This document shows positions 6,049-11,010 of a DNA stretch of 11,010 bases, one piece after another. Below the pieces are notes generated by a model, which saw nothing but the letters and a program-made list of their open reading frames with translations, did not search any database and was not told where the DNA came from. The stretch lies in contig DVGE01000314.1 of assembly GCA_018712885.1 (NCBI GenBank), positions 1 through 11,010 on the forward strand, read 5' to 3'. The stretch is from Candidatus Pullichristensenella stercoripullorum. Lineage in GTDB: Bacteria > Bacillota > Clostridia > Christensenellales > Aristaeellaceae. Every line of letters starts with the position of its first letter. The first letter of the stretch is position 1. The position numbers and the translations under genes were made by a program.

Positions 6049-8526
6049 TCACAGGAACCGCCCGGTGACGCTTTCGGGCGTGTCGCGGATCTGCTCGGGC
6101 GTTCCGGCGGCGACGATGCGTCCGCCGTCCGTGCCGCCGCCGGGCCCCATGTCGATGACGTAGTCGGCGTTGCGGATGACGTCCAGGTCATGCTCAATGA
6201 CGATCACCGTCGCGCCGTGCTCGATGAGCGTCTGAAACACGCCCAGAAGCGTGCGCACATCCAGCGGATGCAGCCCGATGGTCGGCTCGTCGAAGACGAA
6301 CAAAGAATCGTCCTGCGCCCGTCCCATCTCGCTGGCCAGCTTCAGCCGCTGCGCCTCGCCGCCGGAGAGACTGGGCGTCTCCTCGCCGAGCGTCAGGTAA
6401 CCGAGCCCAAGGTCTTCCAACACACGCAGGCGCTGATGCACCAGTTTCATATCCCGACAGGCTTCCAGCGCGGTATGGACGTCCATTGCCATGAGCTCAG
6501 GGAGCGAGAATGTCTGCCCGCGCCGGTTGCGGTAGCGCACGAGTTCCGCGTCCCTGGAATAGCGCGCCCCGCGACATTCCGTGCAGGGGATATCCACGTC
6601 GGGCAAAAACTGCACGTCCAGACTGATGACGCCTGTGCCGTCGCACACGGGACAACGCAGTTTGCCGGTGTTGTAGGAAAAATCCCCCGCCTTGTAGCCA
6701 AGCGCTTTGGCTTCCGCGCTGCGGGCGAAGATCTTGCGCAATTCGTCGTGGACGTTGGCATAGGTGGCGACGGTCGAGCGCACGTTGATGCCGATGGGCG
6801 TGGCGTCGATCAATTTGACCTGCGCGATGCCGTCCGCGTCCACGACGCGCACGTGTTCGGGCAGTTTTTGTCCATGGATGGCGGCTTCCAGCCCGGGAAC
6901 AAGGCTCTCCAGGATCAGCGTCGTTTTGCCGGAACCGGACACGCCGGTGACCGCCGTCAGGCGTCCCTTGGGGAGATCGACCTCCAGCGGCCAGACCGTG
7001 TGGATGGCCCCGGTCGATAAATGCAGCCGTCCCTTGGCGAACATGTCGCCCTCAGCAGCCCTGACGCGCAGGTCGCCCTCCTTTGGACCGGCCAGGAAGG
7101 GGCCGATCTGCGAATGTGCGTCCCTGACGAGCGTGGACACGTTTCCCTGCGCGATGACGCGACCGCCGTTCGCACCCGCGCCCGGGCCCATTTCGATGAT
7201 CCAATCGGCGGCGGAGAGGATCTGCGTGTCGTGGTCGACCAACACGACGGAATTGCCGTCGGCAACGAGGTCGCGCATCACGCCGGTCAGACCGACGATA
7301 TTGGCGGGGTGAAGGCCGATGGAGGGTTCGTCCAGCACATAGAGGACGCCGGTGGTGCGGTTGCGCACGGCGCGCGCAAGCTGCATGCGCTGGCGTTCCC
7401 CGGTGGAGAGCGTGGAGGCGGCGCGGTCGAGCGTCAAATAGCCAAGGCCCAGTTCCATCAGTCGCTTTGCCACCGTCTGGAAGGATCCGCAGATGCTCTC
7501 CGCCATGGGGCGCATGGCCTCCGGCAGCGCCGCCGGCACGCCCGCCACCCAATCCACCAGTTCCGCGAGCGTCATCCGGCAGGCGGCGTCCAGCGGGATG
7601 CCGCGCAGCTTCGGCAGACGCGCCGCCACGGAAAGCCGCGTTCCGCCGCAGTCCGGGCATGTATCCTGTTTCAGAAAGCGCTCCACGCGCTTCATGCCCT
7701 TTTCGTCCTTGACCTTGGCCAGCGCGTTCTCCACGGTATAAACGGCGTTATAGTAGGTAAAATCCAGCTCGCCCGCCTGCTGACTGTTTTTGGCATGGTA
7801 AAAGATGTGTTTTTTGACCGCCGGGCCGTTGTAGACGATGTCCTTTTCCGCGTCTGTCAGGTCGCGGAAGGGAACGTCGGTGCGCACGCCCATCGCCCGG
7901 CAGACGTCCGTCATCAGCGACCACATCAGCGAATTCCACGGGGCGACCGCGCCTTCGTCGATGGTGAGGCTCTCGTCGGGCACCAGCGTCGAGCGGTCCA
8001 CGGTGCGCACGACGCCCGTGCCGGAACAGGTTCGACAAGCCCCCTGGCTGTTGAAGGCCAATTCCTCGGCGGAAGGCGCATAAAAGCGCGCTCCACATTC
8101 CGGGCAGACCAGCGCTCGCCCGGCAGCCACAGCCAGCGACGGGGGCAGGTAGTGTCCATTCGGGCAGCAATGGTCAGCCAGGCGGGAATACATCAAACGC
8201 AAACTATTCAAAAGCTCCGTACCCGTGCCGAAGGTGCTGCGAATACCGGGCACGCCGGGACGCTGATGCAGCGCCAGCGCTGCCGGCACATACAGCGCCT
8301 CATCCACCTGCGCTTTCGAAGCCTGTGTCATCCGCCGACGGGTATACGTGGAAAGGGCTTCAAGGTAGCGGCGAGAGCCTTCCGCATACAATACGCCCAG
8401 CGCCAGCGAGGACTTGCCAGATCCCGACACGCCGGCTACGCCGACGATCTTTCCCAGCGGGACGTCGATATCCACGTTCTTCAAATTATGCACCCGCGCG
8501 CCGCGGATCTCGATATGGTCGATCAT
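6049..8526 (-). CDS. UvrA-like double ABC ATPase (UvrA2 type, no UvrB-binding domain)
   Basis: The 825-residue protein has two UvrA-type ATPase halves. First half: Walker A GVSGSGKSS (32-40), signature LSTGERQR (373-380) and Walker B VLDEPSIGLHP (397-407). Second half: Walker A GVSGSGKTT (528-536), signature LSGGEAQR (720-727), Walker B FDEPTIGLHP (745-754) and H-loop EHD (778-780). Cysteine pairs for zinc modules occur at 141-144, 164-167, 290-293 and 625-651. Housekeeping UvrA is about 940 residues. Here the sequence passes almost directly from the STFGTGTELLN segment to the CPECG zinc pair, so the UvrB-binding domain is missing. Such short paralogues (Deinococcus UvrA2, DrrC of anthracycline producers) are linked to tolerance of DNA-binding drugs or bulky lesions without UvrB. 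The frame is open 53 codons further upstream, but ATG 8526 has an AAAGGA site and the promoter at 8608-8636 lies inside the longer version. The gene is single, with its terminator at 5941-5984. Confidence 0.93.
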   Translation of the reverse strand: MIDHIEIRGARVHNLKNVDIDVPLGKIVGVAGVSGSGKSSLALGVLYAEGSRRYLEALSTYTRRRMTQASKAQVDEALYVPAALALHQRPGVPGIRSTFGTGTELLNSLRLMYSRLADHCCPNGHYLPPSLAVAAGRALVCPECGARFYAPSAEELAFNSQGACRTCSGTGVVRTVDRSTLVPDESLTIDEGAVAPWNSLMWSLMTDVCRAMGVRTDVPFRDLTDAEKDIVYNGPAVKKHIFYHAKNSQQAGELDFTYYNAVYTVENALAKVKDEKGMKRVERFLKQDTCPDCGGTRLSVAARLPKLRGIPLDAACRMTLAELVDWVAGVPAALPEAMRPMAESICGSFQTVAKRLMELGLGYLTLDRAASTLSTGERQRMQLARAVRNRTTGVLYVLDEPSIGLHPANIVGLTGVMRDLVADGNSVVLVDHDTQILSAADWIIEMGPGAGANGGRVIAQGNVSTLVRDAHSQIGPFLAGPKEGDLRVRAAEGDMFAKGRLHLSTGAIHTVWPLEVDLPKGRLTAVTGVSGSGKTTLILESLVPGLEAAIHGQKLPEHVRVVDADGIAQVKLIDATPIGINVRSTVATYANVHDELRKIFARSAEAKALGYKAGDFSYNTGKLRCPVCDGTGVISLDVQFLPDVDIPCTECRGARYSRDAELVRYRNRRGQTFSLPELMAMDVHTALEACRDMKLVHQRLRVLEDLGLGYLTLGEETPSLSGGEAQRLKLASEMGRAQDDSLFVFDEPTIGLHPLDVRTLLGVFQTLIEHGATVIVIEHDLDVIRNADYVIDMGPGGGTDGGRIVAAGTPEQIRDTPESVTGRFL

Positions 8527-8533
8527 AGAACAT

Positions 8534-8540
8534 TTCCTTT
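8534..8540 (-). promoter_or_regulatory. Ribosome-binding site of the UvrA-like gene
   Basis: AAAGGAA on the minus strand, seven bases before the ATG at 8526. It supports this start over the longer open frame beginning at 8685. The family's usual N-terminus, an IRGARVHNLKN-type strand, begins within the first ten residues from here. Confidence 0.7.
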
Positions 8541-8607
8541 CCCCGCAAAAGCAGCGCGCGCGTCGCTCGATCCGCGTCACACCGTTCGCGCCATTTTGCC
8601 TTTCGAC

Positions 8608-8636
8608 AGTATAACACAGTTCAGCATAACAATCAA
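8608..8636 (-). promoter_or_regulatory. Sigma-A-type promoter of the UvrA-like gene
   Basis: On the minus strand TTGATT (8636-8631), a 17-base spacer, then TATACT (8613-8608) preceded by TGT, an extended -10. The predicted start near 8601 leaves a leader of about 75 bases. No terminator or known riboswitch was recognised in that leader. Confidence 0.65.
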
Positions 8637-8718
8637 TTCCCACTGGGCGGCGTGAGAGGGTGGGGATATGTACCGTGCGCCGCAAAAAAAGATCTCCCTA
8701 CAAACTGCGCGTCGACGC

Positions 8719-8747
8719 TTGCGAGTTCCATATAAATATGTTATAAT
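8719..8747 (+). promoter_or_regulatory. Sigma-A-type promoter of the PAS/GGDEF-like gene
   Basis: TTGCGA (8719-8724, four of six), a 17-base spacer, then TATAAT (8742-8747) preceded by TGT, an extended -10. The predicted start near 8754 gives a leader of about 135 bases before ATG 8890. Bases 8637-8718, between the two divergent promoters, show nothing I can name apart from a GGCGGCG/CGCCGC pair around 8648-8684. Confidence 0.7.
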
Positions 8748-8753
8748 AAACCG

Positions 8754-8889
8754 TTGAGAAAAACGGTTTTCTTTCGCCGAACGTGAGAATGGCCGCGCGT
8801 GTGGCGGAGGGAAACGGCAAAGCCGTCTTGTGCGCACAAACGATGCGGTCGGGAGCTCCCCTCCGAAATTTTGCGGGGGGGTATGTTTT
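8754..8889 (+). other. Structured 5' leader with competing helices at the ribosome-binding site
   Basis: Hairpins visible in the leader are GCCGC/GTGGC (8792-8796 with 8801-8805), ACGGC/GCCGT with an AAA loop (8814-8818 with 8822-8826), and the palindrome TTGTGCGCACAA (8828-8839). CCCCTCCG (8858-8865) can pair with CGGGGGGG (8874-8881), which would bury the only ribosome-binding-site-like run. Alternatively its CCCTCCG part pairs perfectly with CGGAGGG (8805-8811). The two helices cannot coexist. I do not recognise a known riboswitch class. Confidence 0.45.
8875..8881 (+). promoter_or_regulatory. Unusual G-run acting as probable ribosome-binding site
   Basis: Seven G residues lie eight bases before ATG 8890. 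This is an atypical site compared with the GGAGG-type sites of the neighbours, and it lies in the 3' arm of a possible sequestering hairpin (8858-8881). GAGGA (8902-8906) before the in-frame ATG at 8911 is an alternative. Confidence 0.5.
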
Positions 8890-10926
8890 ATGCAGAATTA
8901 TGAGGACTTGATGCGGGATATCGAGAACCGGATGCAAACGCTCGGCTCAATGGACGTTTGTGCCCTTTTTTTGCTTTCTGTCGAAAGCCGGGAAATGGGC
9001 CGGGCGCTCGATCTGGAAAACTGCGCGGAGCGCGCCGCCAGTCTGCTTGCGCGCTTTTTCCGCATTACGGACATTGTCGGCTATTTGGGCGAGAATCGCT
9101 TTGCCGCCTTTCTCACCGGGCATCTCACAGGCAGCGTTATTTGGGAAAAGGCGGCTACGCTCAGCGAGGCGCTGTGGTTCGCCACAGAGCAGGCGCCGGC
9201 AGAAACGATCGAAAGCTATGTGGGCGTCTACGTGTTTCGCGCTTATGACGATGCGTTCAAGGCGATCTTCCGCAAGGCGGAGTATGCCCTGGAGATGGCC
9301 CACAAAGATCCTAACCGCCGCTTTTATATCTATACGATGCCGGGCACGGAACCAGCCTTTTTCCGTGCCGCGCCGGAAACGTTCTCTTCGCACATGCTGC
9401 GCAGCTACATCGACGAAGGCGTGCGTCTCATTGAAGTAGGCAGGCATCAAAAGGCGATCTACGTGAGCCCTGGCTACTATCGCCGCCTGGCGTTGACCGG
9501 CGATGCCGCCATCCCTGCTCAGATCAGGATCTATCCGGCCGATGTCGAGGCTTATGCGCACGACGTGGCTGAGGCTGCGACAACAGGACGCCCGGTGGAG
9601 AGCCGCTACCGCGTCTCCCGCGATGGGGCGACGTGGGTGCCCTGCCGCCTGCGGCTTTTGCGCATCGCGGAGGAAGCAAAGGGCGCGGTGGTGCTGGAGA
9701 TCTCGCACAATATCTCCGGCCTGGAAGAGCTGAAAAACCAGTACGACGAAAAGCGCGAATGGTTGCGCTTTCTCGCTGCTGAGAGCGATTATCAACTTTG
9801 GGAAGTGGATGTCCGTTCGCGAACGTTCCGTTTGCTCTATACGCGCAACCTTCTCGATGGCCGCCAAACGGTCTATGGCAATTTCCCTGAGTCCCTGATC
9901 GAAAATGGCCGCGTGCATCACGACAGTGCTGTGCGTTTTCGCGCGTTTGCCGAAGAGATGTTTTCCGGAAAGGGGGAGGGGAGCGGCAATTTCATCCTCC
10001 AATACCGCCAGACGAGCTGCTATGGTTGGGCTTCCATGTCCTATCATATGCTCTACGATGAAGAGGGACGCCCGGAGAAGGCCATCGGCATCAAGGAAGA
10101 TCTTTCATACATGCCGGCGCAGCAGCGCAGCGTGCAGCGGCGCATCATGCCGGCAGATCTCTATCCGCACCTGTATTGCTATCTGCAAGCGAATATCACC
10201 GCGGATATGGTGGAAAAGCTGCAGCTGGAGGGCCGCGAGCGCATCGAGCTGGCGCGTTTCCAGACATTTACACAGATCATCAACAAGGGCATCGCCCGCT
10301 TGTTTTCCGCGGAAGATGGCGAGCGATTTGCGCAAAAATTCGATCGCGAGCGCCTGTTGGAGGCGTTTGCGGCGGGGCGGCGCTGGTTCTACGAGCTCGG
10401 CCAGGTCGTCGATCTGGAGGGCAATATACAGTGGATCTCCGTGGGCGTCAACCTTTGTCCGGATCTGGAGACGGGCGACGTCTGCCTTTTTGCCTACATG
10501 GGCGTGCGCAACCGCCAGCATGCGTGGGAGATCGCGGTACAGCCTTCTGCGGAATTTGACCTGGCCACGGGCGCTTATTTGCCGGACAGCGCTGAGCGCA
10601 TGGCGCGTATCGCGCTGCAAGAGTGCGGCCAAGCGCTTTGTGCGCTGGCGGTGATCCATGTGGGCGGCGTCAGCGAATTGCTCGGCGAGGGCGACGGTAA
10701 CCGCCAGAAACAGGATATACTCACCGCGCTCAATGTCTTTCTCGATACGGACAGCGTCCTCTGGCGCAAGGACGACGACTCGCTCTACGCCTTTTTTCCC
10801 AACGCCGGCTCCCGCGCCATCCTCAAGCGACGCCTTGAAAAAGCCTTCTCATTCACGCGCGTTTCCATGGGCGGCGTAAAAGCGCTGAAATTCCTGCGCT
10901 TTTGCTTATATGCGATAAAGAAGTAA
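8890..10926 (+). CDS. Multidomain PAS signalling protein with two degenerate GGDEF-like regions
   Basis: This 678-residue protein has no clear signal peptide or membrane helix, so it is probably cytoplasmic. Residues about 20-150 resemble a GGDEF domain in layout (an RITDIVGYLGENRF segment, then KAEYALEMAHKDPNRRFYIY), but the signature position reads GENRF (67-71) instead of GGDEF. Two or three PAS-like sensor regions follow: about 165-285, 300-410 (starting at YQLWEVDVRSRTF) and 425-550. The C-terminal part restarts like a GGDEF domain (AEFDLATGAY, 554-563, compare DxLTGxxN). The signature position there reads KDDDSLYAFF (627-636), and the domain ends early with a tandem TAA TAG stop. Neither region keeps catalytic residues, so diguanylate cyclase activity is unlikely; a sensing, c-di-GMP-binding or scaffold role is possible. 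The ATG at 8890 is preferred; GTG 8830 and ATG 8911 are alternatives. It appears to be a single-gene unit, divergent from the UvrA-like gene. The domain calls are my reading of sequence patterns, not a profile search. Confidence 0.75.
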   Translation: MQNYEDLMRDIENRMQTLGSMDVCALFLLSVESREMGRALDLENCAERAASLLARFFRITDIVGYLGENRFAAFLTGHLTGSVIWEKAATLSEALWFATEQAPAETIESYVGVYVFRAYDDAFKAIFRKAEYALEMAHKDPNRRFYIYTMPGTEPAFFRAAPETFSSHMLRSYIDEGVRLIEVGRHQKAIYVSPGYYRRLALTGDAAIPAQIRIYPADVEAYAHDVAEAATTGRPVESRYRVSRDGATWVPCRLRLLRIAEEAKGAVVLEISHNISGLEELKNQYDEKREWLRFLAAESDYQLWEVDVRSRTFRLLYTRNLLDGRQTVYGNFPESLIENGRVHHDSAVRFRAFAEEMFSGKGEGSGNFILQYRQTSCYGWASMSYHMLYDEEGRPEKAIGIKEDLSYMPAQQRSVQRRIMPADLYPHLYCYLQANITADMVEKLQLEGRERIELARFQTFTQIINKGIARLFSAEDGERFAQKFDRERLLEAFAAGRRWFYELGQVVDLEGNIQWISVGVNLCPDLETGDVCLFAYMGVRNRQHAWEIAVQPSAEFDLATGAYLPDSAERMARIALQECGQALCALAVIHVGGVSELLGEGDGNRQKQDILTALNVFLDTDSVLWRKDDDSLYAFFPNAGSRAILKRRLEKAFSFTRVSMGGVKALKFLRFCLYAIKK

Positions 10927-10951
10927 TAGAAGTGTAAAAAATTTTGCCGTT

Positions 10952-10984
10952 CCTATCCGGCACTTGGCCATTGTGTCGGATAGG
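10952..10984 (+). terminator. Strong hairpin after the PAS/GGDEF-like gene
   Basis: CCTATCCGGCAC (10952-10963) pairs with GTGTCGGATAGG (10973-10984): 12 bp with one G-U, 9-base loop, starting 25 bases after the stop codon. No T-run follows directly on the plus strand. On the minus strand a run of six T begins about 10 bases past the stem. It may be a terminator, an mRNA 3'-end stabiliser, or belong to a gene beyond the window. Bases 10985-11010 show nothing recognisable. Confidence 0.45.
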
Positions 10985-11010
10985 TCGGGCGTTAGGCTTC
11001 GGGCAAGTCA

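Noticed and set aside
7021..8655. Long plus-strand open frame (544 codons) opposite the UvrA-like gene
   Set aside because: It is an antisense shadow. The minus strand carries all UvrA motifs in this stretch, and the plus frame has no recognisable motif or good start site.
8748..8769. Terminator-like hairpin AAACCGTT/AACGGTTT followed by TCTTT
   Set aside because: It overlaps the predicted -10 and transcription start of the downstream gene, and no upstream plus-strand gene needs termination. The 5' arm would be mostly absent from the RNA.
8754..8889. Known c-di-GMP riboswitch before the PAS/GGDEF-like gene
   Set aside because: There is a GGCAAAGCC run that recalls part of class I, but the conserved upstream GGCAAACC/GNRA hairpin and the GACGCAAAGC context are missing. 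No class II core was seen either. It is kept only as an unassigned structured leader.
8883..8903. Six-codon minimal open frame (ATG to TGA) overlapping the PAS/GGDEF-like start
   Set aside because: Its ATG lies one base after the G-run, too close for use as a start from that site, so it is probably chance.
1..11010. CRISPR arrays, tRNA or rRNA genes, insertion sequences, phage or defence genes
   Set aside because: I looked for regularly spaced repeats, conserved tRNA/rRNA segments, and transposase or integrase motifs by eye and saw none. The window reads as ordinary core and sporulation chromosome.

Overview
The window is GC-rich DNA that looks like the chromosome of an endospore-forming Bacillota, most likely a high-GC member of class Clostridia. 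The evidence is a GerA-family germinant-receptor subunit, a SpoIID-domain lipoprotein, two candidate sporulation promoters with CATAC-type -10 elements, and strong purine-rich Shine-Dalgarno sites. The genus cannot be fixed from this sequence alone. I see no insertion sequence, phage gene, tRNA, rRNA or CRISPR array.

Layout. Bases 1-1944 (minus strand) hold the start of a spore-germination operon: a candidate forespore promoter, a GerA-type subunit, then a second integral membrane protein (probable GerB-type permease) joined by an ATGA stop/start overlap and cut by the window edge. Bases 1958-3400 (minus) hold a one-gene unit: sigma-A promoter, membrane-anchored metallophosphoesterase-fold protein with an altered active site, and a strong intrinsic terminator. 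Back to back with it, radA (3454-4839, plus) starts from a promoter whose -35 box occupies almost the same bases as the -35 box of the phosphoesterase gene.

A SpoIID/LytB lipoprotein gene (4894-5862, plus) follows radA after 54 bases. The junction holds an 11-bp perfect inverted repeat whose right arm is the start codon itself, followed at once by a T-rich run, and a sigma-G-like promoter whose expected start lies inside the loop. A symmetrical hairpin (5941-5984) then separates this gene from a convergent UvrA-like double ABC ATPase (minus, 6049-8526) that lacks the UvrB-binding region.

A 363-base divergent region (8527-8889) carries promoters in both directions and a long structured leader for the last gene (8890-10926, plus). 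That gene encodes a multidomain PAS-type signalling protein framed by two degenerate GGDEF-like regions.

Functions. Two units concern the spore life cycle (germinant sensing, SpoIID-type peptidoglycan processing) and two concern DNA (RadA in recombination, the UvrA-like ATPase in DNA binding or drug tolerance). The phosphoesterase-like and PAS/GGDEF-like proteins look like enzymes whose catalytic residues have been lost or replaced, so they may be sensors or binding proteins. The most unusual points are the terminator/start-codon hairpin with its internal promoter (4846-4913), the altered active site of the phosphoesterase homologue, and the competing helices around the ribosome-binding site of the last gene.
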